A DNA stretch of 64,000 nucleotides. Origin: Parabacteroides distasonis (lineage in GTDB: Bacteria > Bacteroidota > Bacteroidia > Bacteroidales > Tannerellaceae). Location: the NCBI GenBank assembly GCA_015060925.1, contig SUXM01000005.1:1-64000 (forward strand). The letters are read 5' to 3'. Shown in pieces: positions 1 to 7,799 of this stretch (position 1 is the first letter of the stretch; every line of letters begins with the position of its first letter). The notes below the pieces were generated by a model that saw nothing but the letters and a program-made list of their open reading frames with translations, had not been told where the DNA came from and ran no database searches. A program made the position numbers and the translations under genes.

Positions 1-6
1 AGGCAT

Positions 7-114
<108 letters not shown>

Positions 115-125
115 TTTTTTAAGAG

Positions 126-161
126 AAAAAAGGATTGACCATTTGGTCAATCCTTTTTTTT
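126..161 (+). terminator. rRNA operon terminator hairpin
   Basis: A perfect 15-bp stem (126-140 with 145-159) with an ATTT loop and A/T-rich flanks follows the 5S gene by about 12 nt. The A-run/T-run flanks make it usable in both directions, so it may also end the S4-domain gene that converges from the minus strand. Confidence 0.85.
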
Positions 162-194
162 GTTTATGTGGATATTAAAAAACTTTTCGTTTTT

Positions 195-782
195 TTATTT
201 GCTTTGAGATTTGAATCGTTTAGCTTTGTTTGCAGGATTATTACGACTAGTTTTTCTTAATGCAGCAGATTTTGGAGATGCTGCTAATCGTTGTGCTACA
301 GCTGAACGACTTAAAGACTTTCCAAATTTAGGTTGTAATGCCTCTTTTAAAGTAGTTTTATCTATGCCTTTCAATTGAGGTTCACTTTCCTTTTTTTTAG
401 CTTCACGAGCTGCATGGCGGGCTGCTGCATATTTGTTATATTTGACATATTTACCTGGACGTAGCCCTTTTTTACTCTTAGGTTTAGATATATCCTCTTT
501 TTCTTTAGATGTTGATTGCGTTTTTTCTTTTTTTACTTTTTGTGTTGGAACATCAAATTCAATTTCTAAATCTGTTTTTTTTGTACTAGATTGTTCAAGA
601 GTCCGTTTATTTATTTTAATCTGAAGGTCGTCAAAAATGACGATGTCATTTTCATTTACCCGTTGGCCTATATGAGGTTGCTTTCCATTAACGGTAACAT
701 GTCCCTCTTCAATGTATTTGTCTGCCTCTCTACGGGAACAAATCCCAGAATCGCTAATTAATTTATTTAATCGAATGTCCAT
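195..782 (-). CDS. S4-domain RNA-binding protein with basic tail
   Basis: 195 residues. Residues 1-60 form an S4 RNA-binding domain of the RsuA/RluB/RluF pseudouridine-synthase type: [19 protein letters not shown], then VTVNGK and an acidic strand. The catalytic pseudouridine-synthase domain, with its GRLD-type aspartate motif, is absent. It is replaced by a low-complexity Lys/Arg/Ser-rich tail of about 130 residues ([14 protein letters not shown], ending [11 protein letters not shown]) that is probably disordered and RNA-binding. Such proteins are often annotated as pseudouridylate synthase, but this one cannot catalyse that reaction as it stands. A role in ribosome assembly or rRNA binding is inference. 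The gene converges on the 5S terminator and is monocistronic. Confidence 0.85.
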   Translation of the reverse strand: MDIRLNKLISDSGICSRREADKYIEEGHVTVNGKQPHIGQRVNENDIVIFDDLQIKINKRTLEQSSTKKTDLEIEFDVPTQKVKKEKTQSTSKEKEDISKPKSKKGLRPGKYVKYNKYAAARHAAREAKKKESEPQLKGIDKTTLKEALQPKFGKSLSRSAVAQRLAASPKSAALRKTSRNNPANKAKRFKSQSK

Positions 783-814
783 CCTATAAGATTTAGATAA
801 TATATATTATGATA

Positions 815-822
815 CAAAGGTA
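815..822 (-). promoter_or_regulatory. -7 promoter element for the S4-domain gene
   Basis: On the minus strand this reads TACCTTTG, an exact match to the Bacteroidota TAnnTTTG -7 element, 33 nt upstream of the ATG at 782. No clear TTTG -33 box lies at the usual spacing. Confidence 0.55.
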
Positions 823-850
823 GAAATATATTTTGGATAGTTATTTCATT

Positions 851-967
851 CTTAGGTTAGATTCTTATTTAGTTATTATCCAACCTGAAAATTCATCCTA
901 AGTAATTAAAATTAGGTCGGATGTAATTGTTGATTACATCGGATGTAAGTAGAGATATAATTAGGTT
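851..967. repeat. Intergenic palindrome cluster (TTACATCGGATGTAA type)
   Basis: A perfect 15-nt palindrome with a central G, TTACATCGGATGTAA, sits at 934-948. A half-copy, GGTCGGATGTAATTG, lies just upstream at 916-930. The outer part has CTTAGG (851-856) against CCTAAG (897-902) and repeated TTAGGTT words (852-858, 961-967). The same 15-mer and the GGTCGGATGTAA variant recur at 44973-45029 in another intergenic region. The span between the two divergent genes (783-1018) holds no gene. Confidence 0.7.
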
Positions 968-984
968 AAAAATCTTGTCTTTTT

Positions 985-1014
985 TTTGTAAATACCATTA
1001 ATTGTATATCTTTG
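985..1014 (+). promoter_or_regulatory. Promoter of the HU/SPOR gene
   Basis: TTTG at 985-988 and TATCTTTG at 1007-1014, with an 18-nt spacer, match the Bacteroidota promoter consensus. The -7 box ends only 4 nt before the ATG at 1019, so the predicted transcript would start at or very near the start codon. Confidence 0.7.
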
Positions 1015-1018
1015 TTGT

Positions 1019-2074
1019 ATGCTAAGGATAGTCTCTCATATTGAACGTTTACTTTTAGTGCATGATTGTGTGATTGTGCCAAAGTTTGGTGGTTTTGTGT
1101 TGCAGTCTGTTTCGGCTATGCAAATTGAAGGACAGACATTCCGTCCTTCTCGAAAAGAATTGAGATTTAATGTAACTTTGCAACATAACGATGGACTGCT
1201 TGCGGAATCTTATATGCAGATGTATGCAGCCAATTACAAGCAAGCACAATTGATGTTAGAGGAAGATGTAATTGAAATGAAAAATCAATTACAGTTATAT
1301 AAGAAAATGTCTATGGGGGCATTGGGTTCTTTCAGAGTAGGTGAAGAGGGACAAATTATTTTTCAGCCGACAGGCACAGATTTGTTTAGTGTGGATACCT
1401 ATGGTTTACCTACTTTTTATTTCCCAACATTAATGTCTTTACATTCGGTAGAGAAGGAACCGATCATATTATTGACAGGTTCTGATGAAAAGAAAGATGT
1501 TCTTTATATTCCGGTTAGTCGCAAGTTAATCCGTACTGCGGTTGCTTCTGTAGCAGCAGTAGCTCTCTTTTTGTTGGTTTCTACACCGGTGAAAGATGTG
1601 AATCAAGATGTTTATACTGCAAGTTTTGTCCCGGCAGAAGTTATATCACCGGTAATGGTTAAGTCTGGAGTCCCTGTAGAAACTGATACTTCGATGGTAG
1701 TGGATAAATCCGAGATAACAGAAGTTATGGTAGCTCATGAGGTAAAAAAAGAGATTCCCACTTCTATCAAAGAGAAGGCAACAATAAAGACTGTTACGAA
1801 AAGGAATGCATCTGTAAAAAAAGAGATGGTAAATCAACCTAAACCGAAGATGTATCATATCGTGATTGCAAGTTTTCCAAATGAATCACAAGCAGATGAA
1901 TTTATAGCCAAGGTTAATCGTCGAGAATGTAAGAATGTTAATAAAGTTGCCCGTGATGGTAAGTATCGCATTTATGCAGATAAATTTAATAATCGAAAAG
2001 AGGCTGAAGCATATATGACCAATCTTCGGTTGAATCCTAAATATAAAGATGCTTGGTTGTATATCTGTCGGTAA
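1019..2074 (+). CDS. HU-CCDC81/SPOR domain membrane protein
   Basis: 351 residues. Residues 1-130 match the tandem bacterial HU-CCDC81 modules known in Bacteroidota (start MLRIVSHIERLLLVHDC, then VPKFGGFVL and GALGSFRV). One transmembrane helix lies at about 170-190 (AVASVAAVALFLLVSTP). A Lys/Val/Glu-rich linker follows, and residues 280-350 form a C-terminal SPOR domain (YHIVIASF, YRIYADKF). SPOR domains bind denuded septal peptidoglycan, so the protein probably sits in the inner membrane with the HU-like part in the cytoplasm and SPOR in the periplasm; this topology is inference. The start is set by homology of the first residues to the family and lies almost on the predicted transcription start. 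Confidence 0.85.
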   Translation: MLRIVSHIERLLLVHDCVIVPKFGGFVLQSVSAMQIEGQTFRPSRKELRFNVTLQHNDGLLAESYMQMYAANYKQAQLMLEEDVIEMKNQLQLYKKMSMGALGSFRVGEEGQIIFQPTGTDLFSVDTYGLPTFYFPTLMSLHSVEKEPIILLTGSDEKKDVLYIPVSRKLIRTAVASVAAVALFLLVSTPVKDVNQDVYTASFVPAEVISPVMVKSGVPVETDTSMVVDKSEITEVMVAHEVKKEIPTSIKEKATIKTVTKRNASVKKEMVNQPKPKMYHIVIASFPNESQADEFIAKVNRRECKNVNKVARDGKYRIYADKFNNRKEAEAYMTNLRLNPKYKDAWLYICR

Positions 2075-2088
2075 TTGTATAGAAGAAA

Positions 2089-2137
2089 TAAAAAAAAGCA
2101 AGTCGGGGTATTTACCCTGTACTTGCTCTTTTTTTGT
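2089..2137. terminator. Bidirectional terminator
   Basis: An imperfect hairpin at 2098-2126 (GCAAGT...ACTTGC with an inner GGGTA/TACCC stem) is flanked by an A8 run on the left and a T7 run on the right. It lies between the convergent HU/SPOR and ribbon-helix-helix genes. Confidence 0.8.
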
Positions 2138-2175
2138 AAAAAGGTTTGGATAGTTTTTTTAGTTATTATAGTTTT

Positions 2176-2379
2176 CTACTCTTTTTCTTCGTTTGATTTG
2201 GAGGAACGTTTCTTTTTTAGACGTCCTGCTTTTCGTAATGCTTGATCCAAAATGTATTGTATTTGACCATTTGTACTACGAAATTCATCTGTAGCCCAAG
2301 CTTCGATTGCTTCCATCATTTCCGAATCAATACGTAAAATAAAGTTTTTAACCGTATTGCCATGTTCCTTTTTTGTCAT
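2176..2379 (-). CDS. Small ribbon-helix-helix DNA-binding protein
   Basis: 67 residues. The N-terminal part (KNFILRIDSEMMEAIEAWA) is a beta-strand followed by a helix, and a second helix follows (TNGQIQYILDQALRKAG). This is the Arc/HicB-type ribbon-helix-helix fold. The C-terminal tail is strongly basic (RLKKKRSSKSNEEKE). It starts 10 nt downstream of the SPFH gene on the same strand, so the two are probably co-transcribed. No toxin lies beside it, so I do not call it an antitoxin. A role as a local transcription regulator is inference. Confidence 0.8.
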   Translation of the reverse strand: MTKKEHGNTVKNFILRIDSEMMEAIEAWATDEFRSTNGQIQYILDQALRKAGRLKKKRSSKSNEEKE

Positions 2380-2389
2380 ACTATTTTGT

Positions 2390-3337
2390 TTATTGGTAAA
2401 GTGTGCCAGTGTTGACTACAGGTTGTGCTGCTTCATCTGCACAAAGTACTACCAATAAATTACTGACCATAGCTGCTTTTTTTTCTTCATCCAAATCGAC
2501 AATTTGTTCTTCCTTTAATTTGTTAAGTGCTAAGTTTACCATAGAAACAGCTCCTTCCACAATCTTTTCTCTTGCGGAGATTACAGCTGAAGCCTGTTGT
2601 CGACGTAACATAACTGCTGCAATTTCTGGTGCGTATGCTAAATAGTTAATACGGGCTTCCACAACCTCCATCCCTGACATGGCTAAACGTTCGTTTAGTT
2701 TTAGAACCAGTTGCTCGTTTATCTCTTCACTTCCGTCACGAAGTGTTAATTCTTTATTCTCATTGTCGTCATTGTCATAGGCGTATTGGCCTGCTACTTG
2801 GCGGAGTGCTGCATCGCTTTGTATTTTTACAAAACTTTCAAAAGCATTCATGCGTTGTGCTACACTTGCCCCTCCGATGTTTGCATTAGGAGCTGATGAA
2901 GACATTGTTTCAGCGTCAATTTCAAACATCGCTTTATAAGTGTCTTTCAATCTCCAAACTAAAACCAGCCCGATTAATATCGGATTGCCTGTTTTATCGT
3001 TTACTTTGATTGGGTCAGCATTTAGGTTTCTTGCACGTAAAGACAGTTTCTTTGTGGTAAGAAATGGGTTCATCCAGAAATATCCCGTTTGACGGAAAGT
3101 CCCTTTATATTTACCGAAGAAAAGAATACATAAAGCCTCATTTGGTTCAACCATAGAGAAACCAGCCCAAATAATACACCAAAAAATAAAAAGTATAATA
3201 GAAGTGGCCAATGCTAATCCGGGAAATGTGAAGAACCAAGCCATAGTAATAATGGCAGGTATGATAATAAGTTGTGAGAATAACATGAGAAATCCATTGA
3301 TTACTTTCCCGTTAAATAATATTTCTTTTGTATTCAT
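2390..3337 (-). CDS. SPFH/Band 7 domain membrane protein
   Basis: 315 residues. Two hydrophobic segments lie at about 15-35 and 40-65 (LMLFSQLIIIPAIITMAWFF; IILFIFWCIIWAGFS). An SPFH/Band 7 domain follows (VEPNEALCILFFGKYKGT, RARNLNADPIKVNDKTGNP, LVWRLKDTYKAMFEI), then the helical RLAMSGMEVVEARINYL and AREKIVEGAVSMV segments typical of the family. SPFH proteins oligomerise on membranes and organise microdomains or scaffold proteases. It is the first gene of a two-gene unit with the ribbon-helix-helix protein, and a consensus promoter precedes it. Confidence 0.9.
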   Translation of the reverse strand: MNTKEILFNGKVINGFLMLFSQLIIIPAIITMAWFFTFPGLALATSIILFIFWCIIWAGFSMVEPNEALCILFFGKYKGTFRQTGYFWMNPFLTTKKLSLRARNLNADPIKVNDKTGNPILIGLVLVWRLKDTYKAMFEIDAETMSSSAPNANIGGASVAQRMNAFESFVKIQSDAALRQVAGQYAYDNDDNENKELTLRDGSEEINEQLVLKLNERLAMSGMEVVEARINYLAYAPEIAAVMLRRQQASAVISAREKIVEGAVSMVNLALNKLKEEQIVDLDEEKKAAMVSNLLVVLCADEAAQPVVNTGTLYQ

Positions 3338-3369
3338 GATGATTTATATATGATATTATTTTAATATCA

Positions 3370-3401
3370 CAAATATAAATGTTTTTATAATTGCTTACAA
3401 A
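3370..3401 (-). promoter_or_regulatory. Promoter of the SPFH operon
   Basis: On the minus strand, TTTG (3401-3398) and TATATTTG (3377-3370) are separated by 20 nt, a good Bacteroidota promoter match. The ATG at 3337 is 33 nt beyond the -7 box. Confidence 0.75.
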
Positions 3402-3471
3402 TAATAGATGAACTTTTTTTAGTTCTTAAATAAATATTCTATAGATTTGTCTCGCTAAAAAACTAATACGA

Positions 3472-5475
3472 TTGGATTTTCAATTAGATACCGATAATAG
3501 AGAGTTTCAAGATGCATTGCAATTGATTACTCATACTCGACAATCTGTTTTTCTGACAGGAAAAGCGGGTACGGGTAAGTCTACTTTCTTAAAATATATT
3601 TGTGCTCATACTAAGAAGAAACATGTAGTGTTGGCTCCTACAGGAATTGCTGCAATAAATGCAGAGGGAGTTACGCTCCATTCTTTCTTTAAATTGCCTT
3701 TTCGCCCGATACTTCCGGATGATCCGGATTTAAGTTTAAAAAATGGACGTATTTTTGATTTCTTTAAATATACGAAGAAGCAGCGAAAATTAATAGAAGA
3801 GGTAGAGTTGATTATTATTGATGAAATTTCAATGGTTCGAGCTGATATTATTGATTGTGTAGACCGTATCTTACGTGTCTTTTCAAGTAATATGCGATTA
3901 CCTTTTGGTGGAAAACAATTGTTGTTTGTCGGAGATGTTTTTCAGTTGGAACCTGTTGTGCCATCAGATCAAAAAGAAATTTTAAATCTGTTTTATCCTA
4001 CTCCTTTTTTCTTTTCAGCTCGAGTGTTTAAGGAAATCAATTTAGTCCCGATTGAATTACAAAAGGTTTATAGGCAGACGGATCCTGTATTTATCAACGT
4101 ACTGGATCATATTCGAAATAATGTAGTTCAAAAAGAGGATTTAAGTAGATTAAATGCACGCTACTTTCCCAATTTCTCGCCTCGTAATGAGGATATGTAT
4201 ATTACATTGGCGACTCGTCGAGATCAGGTTGATTATATAAACGAGTGTAAATTGAAGGAATTACCCGGTGAGGAATTTGTTTCTAAAGGAAGGATCGAAG
4301 GTGATTTCCCTGAATCATCATTACCTACCCAATTGAATCTTTCTATTAAGGAACAAGCGCAAGTTATATTTATAGATAATGACTATGAACGTCGCTGGGT
4401 AAATGGAACTATTGGTATGGTATCAGGTATTGATGAGAATGGAAATGTATATGTGTTGTTGGAAGATGGAAGAGAATATTTGGTTGAACCAACCTCTTGG
4501 CGTAATTATAAATATAAGTATAACGAAAAAGAGAAGAAGGTTGAAGAGGAAATAGTTGGGACATTTGAACAATTACCGATTCGGTTGGCTTGGGCTATTA
4601 CGATTCATAAAAGTCAAGGGTTAACATTTAATCGGGTAGTAGTGGATTTAACCGGAGGCGTTTTTGCGGGTGGACAAACTTATGTGGCATTAAGTCGTTG
4701 TACCTCTTTGGAGGGGTTAGTTTTGAAGAAACGTGTGTCTTTACATGATATTTTTATTAGAAAAGAAATCGTTCAGTTCAGCCAAATGTTTAATGATCGG
4801 CAATTAATAGAAAATAGTTTGAGGGAAAGTGAAGCCGAATTGTTATACGCTCGTGCAGCCCGTAGCTGGAAAAAAGGAGATATGAAGGAGGCTGTGGAGG
4901 CTTTTGTTGCAGCGGTGAACAAACGAAATGAATTAGAAAAGCCAGAAGTTCAACGCTTGCTTCGTTTGAAATTTCAAACTGTAATCTCGCAGAAACAACA
5001 GATTAAAGAGTTGAAAGAGGAGATGCAGGCACAACGTGAAATTCAAAAAGAATATGCTTATGAATACTATTTGATGGGAAATGAATGTGTAACAAAGGCG
5101 CATGACCCTAATGCTGCTATTCGCTCTTTTGATAAAGCATTGAAATTATATCCGGAATATGTTGATGCCTGGGTCCGTAAAGGAGTTACACTCATGGATA
5201 TAGGAGAGGATTATCAAGCTTTGGTTTGTTTGAAGGAGGCTGTATTGTTGAACCCACACTCTTTTAAGGCTCGTTATAATCGTGGAAAGGTTTACCTGAA
5301 TTTAAATTATTATGAAGAAGCTGTTACTGATTTATTAAAAGCAATTGCTTTGAAACCACAACATATTGCAGCTCATGAATATTTATCAGAAGCCTATTTA
5401 TGTCTTGGAGAAGACAAATTGGCACAACATTATCAAGATATAGCCGATAATCTTCGCAATAGAGACAAGGATTAG
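3472..5475 (+). CDS. Pif1/RecD-like helicase with C-terminal TPR repeats
   Basis: 667 residues. Residues 1-440 form an SF1B helicase core: Walker A GKAGTGKST at about 30, GIAAINAEGVTLHSFF, Walker B LIIIDEISMVRAD, GDVFQLEPV, and the C-terminal motif AITIHKSQGLTFNRV followed by YVALSRC. Residues 480-665 carry a helical linker and TPR units (ASP/ALA-rich FDKALKLYPEYVDAWVRKG; LKEAVLLNPHSFKARYNRG). The unit is probably a DNA helicase with a protein-docking tail. The only sensible start is TTG at 3472: no in-frame ATG lies upstream, and the next one falls inside the ATPase core. A TAGATTTG box at 3442-3449 could be its -7 element. It overlaps the next, convergent gene by 4 nt. Confidence 0.9.
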   Translation: MDFQLDTDNREFQDALQLITHTRQSVFLTGKAGTGKSTFLKYICAHTKKKHVVLAPTGIAAINAEGVTLHSFFKLPFRPILPDDPDLSLKNGRIFDFFKYTKKQRKLIEEVELIIIDEISMVRADIIDCVDRILRVFSSNMRLPFGGKQLLFVGDVFQLEPVVPSDQKEILNLFYPTPFFFSARVFKEINLVPIELQKVYRQTDPVFINVLDHIRNNVVQKEDLSRLNARYFPNFSPRNEDMYITLATRRDQVDYINECKLKELPGEEFVSKGRIEGDFPESSLPTQLNLSIKEQAQVIFIDNDYERRWVNGTIGMVSGIDENGNVYVLLEDGREYLVEPTSWRNYKYKYNEKEKKVEEEIVGTFEQLPIRLAWAITIHKSQGLTFNRVVVDLTGGVFAGGQTYVALSRCTSLEGLVLKKRVSLHDIFIRKEIVQFSQMFNDRQLIENSLRESEAELLYARAARSWKKGDMKEAVEAFVAAVNKRNELEKPEVQRLLRLKFQTVISQKQQIKELKEEMQAQREIQKEYAYEYYLMGNECVTKAHDPNAAIRSFDKALKLYPEYVDAWVRKGVTLMDIGEDYQALVCLKEAVLLNPHSFKARYNRGKVYLNLNYYEEAVTDLLKAIALKPQHIAAHEYLSEAYLCLGEDKLAQHYQDIADNLRNRDKD

Positions 5476-5687
5476 AAGTCACAATTCATGCCAGGAGAGA
5501 ATGTCAGTTGGCTTTGGGCTTTTCTGATCATGATTTTATTTTCTCTAGCCAACCAGCCAATGGCAGACCATAAATCTGCTTCTGGTAAATCTGTCGCTTT
5601 TTTTAATTCTTCCAAACTATGACATCCTTCGTCTAATAATAAATTGCAGATGGCTCCTGCGTTTAATCCGATAGTTCCTTTATTCAT
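5472..5687 (-). CDS. Winged-helix DUF2582-type small protein
   Basis: 71 residues. It resembles the DUF2582 winged-helix family of Bacteroidota: AGAICNLLLDEGCHSLEELKK (first helices), LPEADLWSAIGWLARENKI (recognition helix region), then a short beta-wing (MIRKAQSQLTFSP). The length is normal for the family. Its stop codon overlaps the stop of the convergent helicase gene by 4 nt. DNA binding is suggested by the fold only; no target is evident. Confidence 0.8.
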   Translation of the reverse strand: MNKGTIGLNAGAICNLLLDEGCHSLEELKKATDLPEADLWSAIGWLARENKIMIRKAQSQLTFSPGMNCDF

Positions 5688-5831
5688 GTTTCCTTTCTTA
5701 TTTCGTAGTTTATAACAGAGGATATAGAAGAAAGGATTTGTTAATCTTAAAAATTTATGAAGTTTTAAATATTAGGGGGATTTTATAACTAAAAAGGCTT
5801 TAAAAATAGCTGTATTTTCAATCTAAATTCA

Positions 5832-5862
5832 TTTGTGTTCCTATTTATTTATTCTACCTTTG
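5832..5862 (+). promoter_or_regulatory. Promoter of mutA-mutB
   Basis: TTTG at 5832-5835 and TACCTTTG at 5855-5862 with a 19-nt spacer fully match the Bacteroidota consensus. The predicted start is near 5868-5870, giving a leader of about 55 nt before the ATG at 5926. Confidence 0.85.
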
Positions 5863-5925
5863 TCTTTTATTAATTCATATACAGTAGAATAATTACTAAT
5901 ACCAGTATTCAAATAAACTAAGATT

Positions 5926-7788
5926 ATGGCAGAATTAAAAGAAAAACTTTTCTCTGAATTTGCCCCGGTAACCACAGAAGAGTGGATGGCTAAAATTACA
6001 GCAGATTTAAAAGGGGTGCCATTTGAGAAAAAACTTGTTTGGAAGACAGGTGAAGGGTTTAATGTGAATCCTTTTTATCGTGCAGAAGATATTGAAGGAT
6101 TGAAGACTACAGAATCTCTTCCAGGTGAATTCCCTTATGTTCGTGGAACAAAAAAAGATAATGATTGGAAAGTTCGTCAGAATATAGAAGTAACTTGTTT
6201 TAAAAGTGCGAATGAAAAAGCTCTTGATATATTGAATAAGGGTATCACTTCGCTTGGTTTTAAAATCAAGGGAGATGATGTGAATGCTGAAAATATAGCA
6301 ACTTTACTTCAAGGTATTTGTCCGGAATGTGTAGAACTGAACTTTGAAACTTGTATTTGCAAATCTGATTTATTGATTGGTATTTTGGCTGAATACTTCA
6401 AAGGGTTAGGAGTGGATGTCGATAAATGTAAAGGGTCTGTTGGTTATGACGCATTTAAGAAACCCCTACTTAGAGGTAAAGGAAATGATAAATGGATAGA
6501 ACAAGCAAGTGCAGTTTTGAAAGCAGGTGAGGCTCTTCCTAAATATAAGGTGTTGGCGGTAAATGCTTATTATTTCAATGATGCAGGTGCCTATATCTCT
6601 CAAGAATTAGGATATGCATTGGCCTGGGGTAATGAATTGTTAGCCAAATTGACGGAAGTAGGCTTTGATGCGAAAGTAGTGGCTAAGAACATCAAATTTA
6701 ATTTTGGTATCAGTTCAAACTATTTCATGGAAATAGCTAAGTTCCGTGCTGCTCGTTGGTTATGGGCTGAGATTGTCGCTGCTTATAATCCTTCTTGCCA
6801 ATGTGCTTGTAAAATGAATGTACATGCGATAACATCAAAATGGAATATGACTATTTATGATGCACATGTGAATTTGTTGCGTTCGCAAACAGAAGCAATG
6901 TCCGCGGCGATTGCCGGAGTTGATTCTATTACTGTGCGTGCTTTTGATGAGATTTATCAAACTCCGGATGAATTCTCGGAACGTATTGCACGTAACCAAC
7001 AGTTGTTGTTAAAAGAAGAATGTCATTTTGATAAGGTTGTTGATCCTTCTGCTGGTTCATATTATGTGGAAGTGTTGACCAACTCATTGGCAGAGGTGGC
7101 ATGGCAATTATTTTTGGATATAGAAGAAAAAGGAGGTTTCGGTGTTGAAGTGACATCAAGTGAAGTTCAAAAAGCTATAAATGCTTCTAATGAAGCTCGT
7201 AAGAAAGCAGTTGCTACTCGCCGTGAAATCTTGTTGGGTTCAAATCAGTTCCCGAATTTTACAGAAGTAGCTGCTGAAAAGATTCAGGAAGCTGTAGTTT
7301 GTTGCTGTGGTGGTATGCATAATTGTGGTGAAGAAACTATTATTCCACTTGATTTCTCTCGTGGATCCTCTGAATTTGAAGCATTGCGCTTGGCAACGGA
7401 AAAAAGTGGAAAGACTCCAAAAGTGTTTATGTTGACAATCGGTAATTTGGCTATGCGTTTGGCTCGTTCTCAATTTTCTTCAAACTTCTTTGCTTGTGCA
7501 GGTTATCAGGTAATAGATAATTTAGGTTTTGAAACTGTAGAAGCGGGAATTGAAGCAGGAATTGAAGCAGGAGCTGAAATCATAGTTCTTTGTTCAAGTG
7601 ATGATGAATATGCAGAATTGGCACCGGCTGCTTATAAGGCTTTGAATGGACGTGCAGAGTTTGTCGTTGCTGGAGCTCCGACTTGTATGGATGATTTGAA
7701 AGCTCTGGGTATTGATCAGTTTATTAATGTAAAGAGCAACGTGCTTGAAACATTGAAAGCATTCAACACAAAATTAGGAATCGCTTAA
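5926..7788 (+). CDS. mutA: Methylmalonyl-CoA mutase small subunit
   Basis: 620 residues, the usual length of the beta subunit. It has an N-terminal TIM-barrel mutase domain ([27 protein letters not shown] segment at about 265-285; [10 protein letters not shown]) and a C-terminal Rossmann domain. The C-terminal domain lacks the DxHxxG cobalamin-ligand motif (it reads [19 protein letters not shown]), as expected for the non-catalytic subunit. With mutB it interconverts succinyl-CoA and (R)-methylmalonyl-CoA in the cytoplasmic succinate-propionate pathway of these fermenters. It lies 11 nt upstream of mutB in one operon. Confidence 0.95.
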   Translation: MAELKEKLFSEFAPVTTEEWMAKITADLKGVPFEKKLVWKTGEGFNVNPFYRAEDIEGLKTTESLPGEFPYVRGTKKDNDWKVRQNIEVTCFKSANEKALDILNKGITSLGFKIKGDDVNAENIATLLQGICPECVELNFETCICKSDLLIGILAEYFKGLGVDVDKCKGSVGYDAFKKPLLRGKGNDKWIEQASAVLKAGEALPKYKVLAVNAYYFNDAGAYISQELGYALAWGNELLAKLTEVGFDAKVVAKNIKFNFGISSNYFMEIAKFRAARWLWAEIVAAYNPSCQCACKMNVHAITSKWNMTIYDAHVNLLRSQTEAMSAAIAGVDSITVRAFDEIYQTPDEFSERIARNQQLLLKEECHFDKVVDPSAGSYYVEVLTNSLAEVAWQLFLDIEEKGGFGVEVTSSEVQKAINASNEARKKAVATRREILLGSNQFPNFTEVAAEKIQEAVVCCCGGMHNCGEETIIPLDFSRGSSEFEALRLATEKSGKTPKVFMLTIGNLAMRLARSQFSSNFFACAGYQVIDNLGFETVEAGIEAGIEAGAEIIVLCSSDDEYAELAPAAYKALNGRAEFVVAGAPTCMDDLKALGIDQFINVKSNVLETLKAFNTKLGIA

Positions 7789-7799
7789 GTAGAATAATC

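Noticed and set aside
851..967. CRISPR array
   Set aside because: The repeats are short palindromes without regular spacers, and no cas genes are present.
2176..2379. Antitoxin of a toxin-antitoxin pair
   Set aside because: The fold fits, but the neighbour is an SPFH protein with no toxin features and no small toxin gene is nearby.
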